From: Devosia sp.
GTDB taxonomy: Bacteria; Pseudomonadota; Alphaproteobacteria; Rhizobiales; Devosiaceae
Length of the DNA stretch: 64,000 nucleotides
Assembly: GCA_016713105.1 (NCBI GenBank)
Contig: JADJPS010000001.1
Span: 1-64,000, forward strand
Direction of reading: 5' to 3'
Shown: piece by piece, positions 56,189-64,000 of the stretch
Numbering within the stretch: the stretch's first letter is position 1
Layout of the letters: the number at the start of each line of letters is the position of its first letter
Made by a program: the position numbers and the translations under genes
The notes under the pieces: generated by a model
Told to the model about the DNA's origin: nothing
The model's input: the letters and a program-made list of their open reading frames with translations, nothing else
Database searches by the model: none

Positions 56189-57529
56189 CTACGCCGTGAA
56201 CAGCCCCGCCTTCTTGCGTTCGAGCGCCCACCAGTAGAACCCGGCGCGCGCCACGAAGAAGATGTGGATCGCCACCCACAGCCCGGTATTGCCCAGCCCC
56301 GCCTGCAGCGGGATCGCCGCGACGAGGAAGATGCCGAGCGCCGCCACCATGCCGTTGCGCATCACCACGTTCAGCGTCGAGCCGACGAGGATGCCGTCAT
56401 AGACGAAGGCCGGCATGCCGGTGAGCGAGGACAGCGCCGCGATCCACAGGAACCCTCGCGCATACGCGCGCACCGGCTCGCTCGTCGTCATGAAGTCGAT
56501 CAGGAACCAGCCGCCGAGGAACCAGATGATGGCCAGCCCCAGCGCCAGCAGCGTGCCCCAGCGGAAGCTCAGCCCGTACGCGCTCTCGTAGGCCGGCCGC
56601 CAGTTGGCGCCCACCGCCTTGCCGCACAATTGTTCCGCCGCCTGCGCGATGCCGTCGAGAAAGAACCCCGAGATCATCAGGAAGTTGAGCAGGATGGCGT
56701 TGGCGCTCAGCGGCACCTCGCCCATGCGTGAGCCTTGCGCCGCGAACCAGGCATAGGCGCTCATCAGTGCCAGCGAGCGGATCATCAGGTCGCGGCTCAG
56801 CCCGAACATCCGGTTGAGGGCATGTCCGTGCAGCAGATCCCCCGGCACGATCAGCGACACCAGCCGTCGCACCCCGCCGAAATGCCGGGCCAGCAGGTAC
56901 AGTCCGAGCCCCGCCGCCGCCACCTGCCCGAGCACCGTGCCGAGCGCCACGCCCGTGACACCCCAGCCCAGCCCGTAGACCAGCCCCACCGAGAGCACGA
57001 TGTTGGTGATGTGGATGATCAGCTGCAGCATCATCCCGGTCTTTGCCGCCGCCCGGCCGTAGAACCAGCCGAGCAGCGCGTAGTTGATCAGCGAGAACGG
57101 CGCCGCCCAGATCCGCACGTGGAAATACGCCGCGAACGCTTCGGCAACGCCCGCCGATGGCGCCATGGCGAGGTTCGAGACGTCCAGCAGCGGTATCTGC
57201 AGCACGATCATCGCGAGCCCGACGATCACCGCGATGCCGATGGCCCTGACGACATGCAGCAGTCCGTCATGCGGATCCCGCGCCCCGATCGCCTGCGCCG
57301 TCAGCCCGGCCGTGCCGATCCTCAGAAAGTAGGCAAGCGAGAAGATGAAGTCGAAGATCAGCGCGCCGATCACCACCCCGCCGAGCAGCGCCGCGTCGCC
57401 CTGCCGGCCGATCACGGTGATGTCCACCAGCCCTGCCAGCGGCTCGGTGATGAAGGCGACCGAGGCGGGCAGCGCAATGGCCCAGACGTCGCGCGAACGC
57501 ACGTCGAACGGATAGCTGGGACGGGTCAC
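56189..57529 (-). CDS. MATE-family efflux transporter (DinF-type)
   Basis: A 446-aa exporter with twelve predicted helices, driven by a Na+ or H+ gradient to expel drugs or metabolites. The N-terminal block PASVAFITEPLAGLVDITVI, the LGWFYGRAAAKTGM loop and the internal pseudo-repeat (NAILLNFLMISGFFLDGIAQ) match the DinF/MATE group. GTG start at 57529, one base after the kinase stop, so the two genes are coupled. Confidence 0.93.
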   Translation of the reverse strand: MTRPSYPFDVRSRDVWAIALPASVAFITEPLAGLVDITVIGRQGDAALLGGVVIGALIFDFIFSLAYFLRIGTAGLTAQAIGARDPHDGLLHVVRAIGIAVIVGLAMIVLQIPLLDVSNLAMAPSAGVAEAFAAYFHVRIWAAPFSLINYALLGWFYGRAAAKTGMMLQLIIHITNIVLSVGLVYGLGWGVTGVALGTVLGQVAAAGLGLYLLARHFGGVRRLVSLIVPGDLLHGHALNRMFGLSRDLMIRSLALMSAYAWFAAQGSRMGEVPLSANAILLNFLMISGFFLDGIAQAAEQLCGKAVGANWRPAYESAYGLSFRWGTLLALGLAIIWFLGGWFLIDFMTTSEPVRAYARGFLWIAALSSLTGMPAFVYDGILVGSTLNVVMRNGMVAALGIFLVAAIPLQAGLGNTGLWVAIHIFFVARAGFYWWALERKKAGLFTA

Positions 57530-57530
57530 C

Positions 57531-58211
57531 TCACTGCTCGGTGAGCAGGTCGATGGCGAGGTCGGCGCGCCCGCGCGAGCGCTTCACGAGGTCGTAGTTG
57601 GCAAGGTCGACCCGCTCCACATGCTCCCGGTTGCGCGCCTCGCTGAACAGCCCGTGCTCGGCGTGGCGCTTCAGCAGCCGCGCCTTCACCGTCTCGCGCG
57701 GCAGGTCGACGAACACCGCGAGGTCGAGCAGCGGCCTGACCTGCCACCAGGGCGCATTGGCGAGCAGCAGGTAGTTGCCTTCGACCAGCAGCACCCGGGC
57801 CCTGGCCGGCACCACGAACGCATCCACCACCACGTCCTCGATGGCGCGCGAATAGCCCGGCCCGCTCACCGCCCCCGTCGCCGTCTTCAGCCCGCCGAGG
57901 AATTCGGCGAACGCGGCGCCCTCGAACGTGTGCGGCGCGCCCTTGTCCCTGACCGTCCCCAGGTGCTCGAGCTTGCTGTGCCGCATGTGGAACCCGTCCA
58001 TCGGCACATAGGCCGCGATCCCCGGATCGGTCGCGTTCAGCGCCTCGACCAGTTGCACGGCCAGCGTCGACTTGCCCACCCCCGGCCCGCCCGCGATGCC
58101 GATGGCAAAGCGCCCCCGGTAGGCGGAGAGCATCCCGGTCGCCCGCTCCACCAGCAGCGCCAGCGCCGCCTCCGGCGTCAGCCGCAGCACCTGCGGTTCA
58201 TTGTCGTTCAT
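57531..58211 (-). CDS. Uridine-kinase-like P-loop kinase
   Basis: A 226-aa P-loop protein of the uridine kinase / pantothenate kinase / phosphoribulokinase group. Walker A is GIAGGPGVGKST (about residues 38-49). The substrate loop PMDGFHMRHSKLEHLGTVRD and LLVEGNYLLLANAPWWQVRP, the 'lid' and the second acidic block, match the family often annotated as a fructose or nucleoside kinase. A very long open frame continues upstream, but MNDNEP is the natural start. Substrate not predictable. Confidence 0.85.
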   Translation of the reverse strand: MNDNEPQVLRLTPEAALALLVERATGMLSAYRGRFAIGIAGGPGVGKSTLAVQLVEALNATDPGIAAYVPMDGFHMRHSKLEHLGTVRDKGAPHTFEGAAFAEFLGGLKTATGAVSGPGYSRAIEDVVVDAFVVPARARVLLVEGNYLLLANAPWWQVRPLLDLAVFVDLPRETVKARLLKRHAEHGLFSEARNREHVERVDLANYDLVKRSRGRADLAIDLLTEQ

Positions 58212-58290
58212 CGCCAAACCCTCCGGCGCCGCATCCCTACTGCATTCCGCTGGCAACGGGAATGCCTTCCCCGCCGTGCCGCAGCGTCTC

Positions 58291-58430
58291 CCTCCCCCTT
58301 GCGGGGAGGGGACTCGCATATGGGTCGAGTTGGCACGGATCACCTTCTCCCACAGGGGGAGAAGGCGGCCCCGACTGCCATCGGTGCCATGTGCGATAGC
58401 CCTGCCCTTGTGGGGAGGGATCGAGGGTGG
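58291..58430. repeat. Cluster of dispersed C/G hairpins
   Basis: Three successive hairpin-like elements: CCTCCCC...GGGGAGG (58291-58309), CCTTCTCCC-ACAG-GGGAGAAGG (58343-58365) and CCCTTGTGGGGAGGGATCGA (about 58405-58424). They fill the gap between the kinase gene and the helicase gene. Confidence 0.65.
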
Positions 58431-58505
58431 GGGGCACAGCCACCGGCAGCCCCCTTGCCCACCGCGCCCACGCCCCCCATACTGCGCACAAACCGGGAAC
58501 GCCCC

Positions 58506-61040
58506 TTGCCCCTCCACCCCCAGATCGAGCGCTGGTTCCTGACCAAGGGCTGGGCTCCGCGCGCCCATCAGCTCGAGGTTCTCGCAGCCACCGAGGCCGG
58601 TGCCTCGGCGCTCCTCATCGCCCCCACCGGCGCCGGCAAGACGCTGGCGGGCTTCCTGCCCACCCTCAACGATCTGATGGGCGCGCCGCGCCCCGGGCTC
58701 CACACCCTTTACCTCTCGCCGCTCAAGGCCCTCGCCGTCGACGTCGAGCGCAACCTGATGACCCCCGTCACCGAAATGGGGCTCCCCATCAAGGTCGAGT
58801 CCCGCACCGGCGACACCCCGGCGCACAAGCGGCAGCGCCAGCGCACCGCCCCGCCGCACATCCTGCTCACCACGCCCGAACAGCTCGCGCTGCTGCTCTC
58901 CCATGCCGACGCGGCGACCCTGTTCGGCGGCCTCAGGCGCATCGTGCTCGACGAACTCCATGCCATGGTCACCAGCAAGCGCGGCGAGCTGATGGCGCTC
59001 GGCCTCGCCCGCCTTGCCACCATCGCCCCCGCGCTCCGCATCACCGCCCTCAGCGCCACCGTCGCCCAGCCCGGCCTGCTGCGCGACTGGATCGCCACGC
59101 CGCTCCCCCACGCCGAAGCCCGCCTGCTGGTCGCGCACGGCGGCGCAAGGCCCGAAATCAGCATCCTCGCCTCCGAGGAGCGCGTCCCCTGGGCCGGCCA
59201 CTCTGCGGTCTATGCCATCCCCGAGCTCTACCGCACCATCAGGGATCACAACACCACGCTGCTCTTCGTCAACACCCGCTCGCAGGCCGAGCTGCTGTTC
59301 CAGGAACTGTGGGCCGCCAACGAGGACATGCTGCCCATCGCCATGCACCACGGCTCGCTCGCCGTCGAGCAGCGCCGCAAGGTCGAGGCGGCAATGGCGG
59401 CAGGACGCCTTCGGGCCATCGTCTGCACCTCCACCCTCGATCTGGGCATCGATTGGGGCGATGTCGATCTCGTGGTCCAGATCGGCGCCCCCAAGGGCGC
59501 CTCGCGCATGCTGCAGCGCATCGGCCGCGCCAATCACCGGCTCGACGAACCCTCGAGGGCCCTGTTCGTCCCCTCCAACCGCTTCGAAGTGCTCGAGTGC
59601 GAGGCGGCACTCGCGGCGGTCGAGAGCGGCTCCCAGGACAGCGAGGATCCGGTCTCGGGGGGGCTCGACGTCCTCGCCCAGCACATCCTCGGCACCGCCT
59701 GCGCCGCAGCCTTCGATCCGCTGGAACTGCATGCCGAGATCCGCCGTGCCTGGCCCTATCGCGACCTCGACTGGCACACCTTCGAGCGGGTCGTCGATTT
59801 CGTCGCCACCGGCGGCTATGCGCTGCGGGCCTACGAGCGCTACGCCAAGCTCCGGCGCACCCCGGAGGGCCGCTTCCGCATCGCCCATCCCGGCATTGCC
59901 CAGCAGTACCGGCTCAATATCGGCACCATCATCGAGGAGGCGATGGTCAAGGTCAGGCTGGTGCGGGGCAGGGGGTTCACCCGCGGCGCCACCACCGGTC
60001 CCATCGGCCGCAACGGCCGCGTCCTGGGCGAGATGGAGGAATACTTCTTCACCACCCTGACCCGCGGCGACACCTTCCTGTTCGGTGCCGAGATCGTCGC
60101 CTTCGAGGGCATGTTCGAGAACGAGGCCTATGTCTCCCGCTCGCAGGGCAGGGACCCGAAGATTCCGTCCTACATGGGCGGCAAGTTCCCGCTCTCCACC
60201 TTCCTTGCCGAGGGTGTCAGGAAGCTCCTCGCCCATCCCGAGGAGTGGCATCACCTGCCCGACCAGGTCAGTGACTGGCTGCGCCTGCAGCGCGACTTCT
60301 CCGTTCTGCCCTCCCCCCAGAGCCTCCTCGTCGAGACCTTCCCGCGCGGCGCGCAGAACTACCTCGTCTGCTACCCCTTCGAGGGGCGCCTCGCCCACCA
60401 GACCCTCGGCATGCTGCTCACCCGCCGGCTCGAGCGCGCCCGCGCCCGGCCGCTCGGCTTCGTCGCCTCCGACTACTCGCTCGCCATCTGGGGCCTCGGC
60501 GACTATTCGGCCCTGATCCGCACCGGCCGGCTCTCGCTCGACGACCTCTTCGACGAGGACATGCTGGGCGACGATCTCGAGGCCTGGCTCGACGAGAGCC
60601 AGCTGATGCGCCGCACCTTCCGCAACTGCGCCATCATCGCCGGGCTGATCGAGCGCCGCCATCCCGGCAAGGAGAAGACCGGCCGCCAGGTCACTGTCAG
60701 TTCCGACATCATCTACGACGTGCTCTACCAGCACGAGCCCGACCACATCCTGATCCAGGCCACCCGCCGCGACGCCGCCCGGGGCCTGCTCGACATCGAG
60801 CGGCTTGGCCACATGCTCGCCCGCATCAAGCGCCACATCGTGCACAAGCCCCTCGACCGAATCTCGCCTTTGGCGGTACCGGTACTGCTCGATATCGGCA
60901 AAGTCCCGGTCGCCGGCGAGGCGCGCGAGAGCGCCATGGCCGACGCCGCCGACGAGCTGATCCGCGAAGCCATGGGCGTCGCCGGAGCATCAGTCGGGTC
61001 TCCCTCCCCCTCGCGGGGAGGGGACAGGGGTGGGGGGTGA
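58506..61040 (+). CDS. Ligase-associated DNA damage response DEXH-box helicase (Lhr-like)
   Basis: About 844 aa. These Lhr-type helicases unwind nucleic acids and cluster with an ATP-dependent ligase, a beta-CASP-type exonuclease and PdeM in a bacterial DNA repair set. Walker A is LIAPTGAGKTLAGF, the DExH box IVLDELHAMV, motif III ALSATVAQ, motif VI MLQRIGRANHR, then the Lhr winged-helix and large C-terminal domain. TTG 58506 is the likely start (GGGAA upstream); the longer frame lies in repeats. The last 12 residues (SPSPSRGGDRGGG) are encoded by a C/G hairpin element, so they are not homologous to the family. No ligase or exonuclease is in the window. Confidence 0.92.
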   Translation: MPLHPQIERWFLTKGWAPRAHQLEVLAATEAGASALLIAPTGAGKTLAGFLPTLNDLMGAPRPGLHTLYLSPLKALAVDVERNLMTPVTEMGLPIKVESRTGDTPAHKRQRQRTAPPHILLTTPEQLALLLSHADAATLFGGLRRIVLDELHAMVTSKRGELMALGLARLATIAPALRITALSATVAQPGLLRDWIATPLPHAEARLLVAHGGARPEISILASEERVPWAGHSAVYAIPELYRTIRDHNTTLLFVNTRSQAELLFQELWAANEDMLPIAMHHGSLAVEQRRKVEAAMAAGRLRAIVCTSTLDLGIDWGDVDLVVQIGAPKGASRMLQRIGRANHRLDEPSRALFVPSNRFEVLECEAALAAVESGSQDSEDPVSGGLDVLAQHILGTACAAAFDPLELHAEIRRAWPYRDLDWHTFERVVDFVATGGYALRAYERYAKLRRTPEGRFRIAHPGIAQQYRLNIGTIIEEAMVKVRLVRGRGFTRGATTGPIGRNGRVLGEMEEYFFTTLTRGDTFLFGAEIVAFEGMFENEAYVSRSQGRDPKIPSYMGGKFPLSTFLAEGVRKLLAHPEEWHHLPDQVSDWLRLQRDFSVLPSPQSLLVETFPRGAQNYLVCYPFEGRLAHQTLGMLLTRRLERARARPLGFVASDYSLAIWGLGDYSALIRTGRLSLDDLFDEDMLGDDLEAWLDESQLMRRTFRNCAIIAGLIERRHPGKEKTGRQVTVSSDIIYDVLYQHEPDHILIQATRRDAARGLLDIERLGHMLARIKRHIVHKPLDRISPLAVPVLLDIGKVPVAGEARESAMADAADELIREAMGVAGASVGSPSPSRGGDRGGG
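61003..61040. repeat. C/G hairpin element at the 3' end of the helicase gene
   Basis: CTCCCTCCCCCTCGCGGGGA then GGGGACAGGGGTGGGGGG: stem CCTCCCC...GGGGAGG. It encodes the C-terminal SPSPSRGGDRGGG of the helicase, so the element has extended the gene. Confidence 0.65.
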
Positions 61041-61063
61041 GGAAGCCCTCGAAATTGCAGTAG

Positions 61064-61807
61064 GTGGAACCAGCCGTGATCTCAGCCTGGGCAGCCCGCA
61101 CTGCCGAAACCTCCGACGCGGGTGACAGCGTGCAGCTCCATTTCGCCGGCCACAGCTTCATCCCGCTCCCCTCCGGTGCCCTCCACTGGCCCGCCGAGAA
61201 CGCGCTGCTCGTTGCCGATCTCCACCTCGAGAAGCTCTCCTCCTTTGCCAGGCGCGGCAGCCTCCTGCCACCCTACGACACCGGCCTCACGCTGCGCCGC
61301 CTCGAGGCGGACCTGGCAGCGACCGGCGCCGGCGAGGTCATCGCGCTCGGCGACAGCTTCCACCGCGACGAGGGCAGCTCGACCCTCGTCGACACCGACC
61401 GCCTTCGCCTCATGGCGCTTCTCGGCAAGGCACGCTGGACCTGGATCTCGGGCAACCACGATCCCACCCCGCATGCACTCGGCGGCGCCTGCGTCGCCGA
61501 ACTCGAACGCGCCGGCCTCACCTTCGTGCACGAGCCGCGCAACGAGGCCGGGCTCGTCGCCGGCCACCTGCATCCCTCCGCCCACATCGCCATCAACGGC
61601 CGCTCGGTACGCCGCCCGTGCTTCGTCCACGATGGCCGCCTGATGGTGCTTCCCGCCTATGGCAGCGCCACCGGCACGCTCAACATCCTGAGCCCGGCCT
61701 TTGTCGGCCTGTTCCACTGGCCGGCGCTCGAGGTGGCCATGATCGGCAAGGGCCGCGTCTATCCGGTGAGCCCCAGGCGCCTCGTCGCCGGCCACGAGGC
61801 GTGGTAG
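61064..61807 (+). CDS. pdeM: Ligase-associated DNA damage response endonuclease PdeM
   Basis: A metallophosphoesterase of about 247 aa. All dimetal motifs are present: ADLHLEK, GDSFHRDE, GNHD and GHLHP. It is the usual partner of the Lhr-like helicase encoded 23 bases upstream, within a DNA repair set. Two in-frame GTG codons (61064, 61076) are possible starts; the conserved region begins at about FAGHSFIPLPSG. Confidence 0.93.
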   Translation: MEPAVISAWAARTAETSDAGDSVQLHFAGHSFIPLPSGALHWPAENALLVADLHLEKLSSFARRGSLLPPYDTGLTLRRLEADLAATGAGEVIALGDSFHRDEGSSTLVDTDRLRLMALLGKARWTWISGNHDPTPHALGGACVAELERAGLTFVHEPRNEAGLVAGHLHPSAHIAINGRSVRRPCFVHDGRLMVLPAYGSATGTLNILSPAFVGLFHWPALEVAMIGKGRVYPVSPRRLVAGHEAW

Positions 61808-61824
61808 GCCCGTCTCTGCCTGAT

Positions 61825-61875
61825 CCTCCCCCGCATCGCGGCGGAGGGGGACCGCCGAAGGCGGTGGAGGGGCGG
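61825..61875. repeat. Dispersed C/G hairpin element
   Basis: CCTCCCCCGCATCGCGGCGG, then AGGGGGACCGCCGAAGGCGG and TGGAGGGGCG, between pdeM and the RHH gene. It gives the clearest full-length copy of the family and is closest to the sequence flanking the 56-base G run. Confidence 0.65.
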
Positions 61876-61923
61876 CCGGCGACCGCGCCTGCTTGCATGT
61901 CACACGCGTCGTACATGTAGCGC

Positions 61924-62157
61924 ATGAAAACCCTCAGCATCCGCATCGACGACGACATCAAGCAGCGCTGGAGCCAACTGGCCGAGGCCCATGGCCTCAA
62001 CCCCAGCCAGCACATGCGCGCCGCCATCATCGACCGTCTCGAGGAACTCGAGGATTACTATGTGGTGAGGGAACGGCTCTCCAAGCCTGGCAAGACCATC
62101 CCGCACGATGAGGTTTGGCGCTCGCTGGGACTGAACGACGTTGCCGACGCGGATTGA
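61924..62157 (+). CDS. RHH-type (RelB/CopG-like) DNA-binding protein
   Basis: A 77-aa protein with the ribbon-helix-helix pattern at the N-terminus: strand KTLSIRIDDDIKQRWSQLAE, then HGLNPSQHMRAAIIDRLEEL. The C-terminal part DYYVVRERLSKPGKTIPHDE resembles the toxin-binding tail of RelB-type antitoxins (the 'hpheEvw' end is usual there). No RelE-like toxin follows in the next 300 bases on either strand, so it is either an orphan antitoxin or an independent regulator. Confidence 0.7.
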   Translation: MKTLSIRIDDDIKQRWSQLAEAHGLNPSQHMRAAIIDRLEELEDYYVVRERLSKPGKTIPHDEVWRSLGLNDVADAD

Positions 62158-62473
62158 ACGGTCAGGACTGCGCGAGAAGAACTTGCGCGGTCTAGAGCCC
62201 GGCAGGGCCTAGGGAGATTCCTGAACCTCGGCTGTTTTTGGCGCCGAAGGGCATGGCCATCTTCCGTAAGCAGGTACTCCCCTGAACTGGCCTCGGCTAT
62301 CAGTTGGCGTCGGTCAAGGTCGTCAAGTCTCCTGCGGTATAGCGCTTGCCCAGCAGAATGGCCTGCAGCCAGTAATGGTCTTCGAGGTTGTCCTCCGGTA
62401 GCGGTCACGCCCTCGCAATGGAGCAGCGAGATAGCGTCATCGTCCAGCGGTCTTCCAGGGCTTGAGTTTCCGG
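62158..62473. other. Gene-poor region with unresolved minus-strand open frame
   Basis: The expected toxin partner is not seen. On the minus strand a frame reads LDDDAISLLHCEGVTATGGQ and RLDDLDRRQLIAEASSGEYL, with plausible composition and a late HALRRQ. It lacks a good start and may be a remnant of a winged-helix-like gene. I would not call it a gene. Confidence 0.3.
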
Positions 62474-63233
62474 CTACCGCTTGAACACCACCCCGCCCAG
62501 CCAGCCGGTGAACAGCGCCAGCACGGCGCACACGAGGCCGTAGAGCAGTGGGTACTCCTTGGAGGCGAGCCCCAGGAAGCGCTCGAAGCCGATCTTCCGC
62601 ACCGAGAACCCGTCGGTCTTCTCGGCGATCAGCACGCCGTTCTTGAACAGGTAGGTATGCGCCAGGTAGGGCCCCGGCGGGGCATCCGACGGCAGGGCCA
62701 CCTGCGCGAAGTAGAACGTGTCGGAGCGAAACACCACGCCCTGCTCGTTGAGCTTGAACTGGCCCTGCTCCTTGCATCAGGCGGACCAGCTCGGTGCCGA
62801 ACACCAGGGCTTCCCACCAGCCGGTGCGGGCCGAGTAGCGCGCCTGGCTGTCGAGCGGGATGGCCTTCTGCGCCAGTGTCACGGCATCGGTGACTTCGTT
62901 GATCCGCATGTCGCTCAGCACCTGGTAGAACGACGGAAAGGCCGCGAACACCGCCTGGTCGGTGTTGATCCAGATCCCGAACCGGTTGGACTTGCGCCGC
63001 GCCACCCGGTTCTGCGTCGGGCCCGTCACCGTGATGATGATGTGGTAGGGACCCTCGACATATTTCTCCTGCGATCCCGGCTCCGGCTCGATCGAGCCGA
63101 ACAGCGTCAGCGTCTCGCCGGCAAAGCTCGAGGTGATGGCCACCTCCTGCCGGCTCACCTGCGAGACCAGCTGTTCGGCACAAGCCGGACTCGCCAGCGC
63201 CGCAAGCACCAGGGCGAGCAGCAGCGGCCTCAT
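62474..63233 (-). pseudogene. TIGR02186-like conserved membrane protein, one frameshift
   Basis: About 252 aa after removing one base near 62774. The signal peptide is MRPLLLALVLAALASPACA. The periplasmic domain of about 190 aa includes FGSIEPEPGSQEKYVEGPYH then NRFGIWINTDQA. It ends with a C-terminal membrane helix (LLYGLVCAVLALFTGWLGGV). Proteins of this family usually follow a TauE/SafE permease gene, as here, with a 4-base start/stop overlap (ATGA). They are thought to assist that permease; the mechanism is unknown. Confidence 0.82.
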
Positions 63234-64000
63234 ATCGCCCCTCCCGCGCCGAGCACCGCCATCGAGTAGGGATCGGCCGGCGCGATCACCAGCGTCAGCC
63301 CGAAGCGGATCGCCACCGCCAGCACCAGCAGGGCCAGCAGCGCCCTCAGCTGCTCGCCGCGCAGGTACTTGCCCGCCGAGGCGCCGAACTGCGCCCCCAC
63401 CGTGCCGCCCACCATCAGGCAGAAGGCGAGCAGGATGTCGACGCTCTGGCTGGTGACCGCATGCAGCACCGTCGTCACCGCCATCATCGCCACCACTTGC
63501 AGCAGCGAGGTGCCGATCACCATGTTGCCGGGCACCCGCAGCAGGTAGACCAGCGCCGGGACCAGGATGAAGCCGCCGCCGATGCCGAGCAGCGAGCCCA
63601 CGAAGCCGATCCCCAGCCCCAGCAGCAGCACCGGCACCACCGAGATGTAGAGCCGCGATTTCTTGAAGCGTACCCGCCAGGGCAGGCCGTGGAACCAGTT
63701 GTGCTGGTTCGGCAGCTTCTCCCTGACCACGATGCCGGCCCGGCGCTTGAGGATGGAGCGCACCGCCTCGATCATCATCATTGTGCCGACGAAGCCGAGC
63801 AGCAGCAGGAAGCCGAGCGCGATCACCAGGTCGAGCTGGCCCAGCGCCCGCAGCACCTGGAACGTCCACACCCCGACGAAGGCGCCGAGGATGCTGGCGA
63901 GCAGCAGGTAGAGCGCCAGGTGCAGGTCGATCTGTCCGCGCCGGTAGTAGCTCAGCGCGCCCGAGGTCGAGGCCGCCACCACCTGCCCGGTCACCGACGC
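63230..64000 (-). CDS. TauE/SafE (TSUP) family permease, cut by the window end
   Basis: About 255 residues visible of a sulfite/sulfoacetate-type exporter. There are six to seven membrane helices, the family's glycine-rich repeat (GFVGSLLGIGGGFILVPALV, the second of the two conserved G-G-G motifs) and TSGALSYYRRGQIDLH near the visible start. The first motif and roughly 45 residues lie beyond base 64000, so the gene is only partial here. Coupled to the TIGR02186-like gene. Confidence 0.9.
   Translation of the reverse strand, partial: ASVTGQVVAASTSGALSYYRRGQIDLHLALYLLLASILGAFVGVWTFQVLRALGQLDLVIALGFLLLLGFVGTMMMIEAVRSILKRRAGIVVREKLPNQHNWFHGLPWRVRFKKSRLYISVVPVLLLGLGIGFVGSLLGIGGGFILVPALVYLLRVPGNMVIGTSLLQVVAMMAVTTVLHAVTSQSVDILLAFCLMVGGTVGAQFGASAGKYLRGEQLRALLALLVLAVAIRFGLTLVIAPADPYSMAVLGAGGAI

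Noticed and set aside
57531..60845. A 1,104-aa minus-strand frame ending in the kinase
   Set aside because: It crosses the well-supported plus-strand helicase gene and has no family resemblance before MNDNEP. The kinase begins at 58211.

Overview
The window looks like chromosomal DNA of a GC-rich alphaproteobacterium, most likely order Hyphomicrobiales. The evidence is a class I lysyl-tRNA synthetase, a ligase-associated helicase with PdeM, many binding-protein-dependent sugar importers, and strong AGGAG/GGAGG ribosome binding sites. A Devosia-like genus is my guess, not shown. The left half (about 1-33.3 kb) is accessory and mosaic; the right half (33.35-64 kb) reads as ordinary chromosome.

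Layout. 0.4-4.1 kb: mobile-element remnants (frameshifted AlpA-like regulator, small ORFs, TraG/VirD4-like ATPase) with complex inverted repeats. 4.15-9.7 kb (minus): sugar catabolic operon (SDR fragment, AGE-family epimerase, RbsB/RbsC/RbsA-like importer, glucarate-dehydratase-like enolase), cut at its 5' end near 9740. 9.65-21.2 kb (minus): defence-type island with a NERD-STAND NTPase, a Hachiman-like nuclease/helicase pair, a RelBE/ParDE-like pair and an SNF2-type helicase that is itself cut at the 9740 junction. 21.5-22.9 kb: HTH proteins beside an array of 15-bp repeats at 22-bp spacing followed by AT-rich DNA, a candidate iteron origin. 23.1-31.4 kb: sialic-acid-like cluster (GntR regulator, lyase-family aldolase, ABC importer without its own ATPase, Gfo/Idh oxidoreductase; divergent hydratase and NanE-NanK fusion). 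31.5-33.06 kb: IS1182-type element. 33.35 kb: tRNA-Gly(CCC).

33.5-39.5 kb: arabinoside cluster (ArsR-like regulator, GH51 arabinofuranosidase, ABC importer, again without an ATPase). 39.5-50.2 kb: membrane protein, outer-membrane-like protein, curlin-repeat protein, LuxR-type regulator, D-amino-acid dehydrogenase, glycosyltransferase, amino-acid binding protein, TerB-like protein. 50.3-58.2 kb: class I LysRS, a 56-base G run, GNAT, S24 repressor, MgtC/DUF4010 protein, DUF952, PyrD, MATE exporter and a P-loop kinase. 58.5-64 kb: ligase-associated helicase and PdeM, RHH protein, TIGR02186-like membrane protein and a TauE/SafE permease cut by the window end.

Caution: I count about 22 single-base frameshifts in otherwise well-conserved genes, most of them inside short homopolymers, plus the G56 run. 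This looks more like residual indel error in the assembly than gene decay. Genes listed here as 'pseudogene' for a frameshift may therefore be intact in the organism. The two true truncations (SDR and SNF2 helicase at about 9740) are of a different kind.
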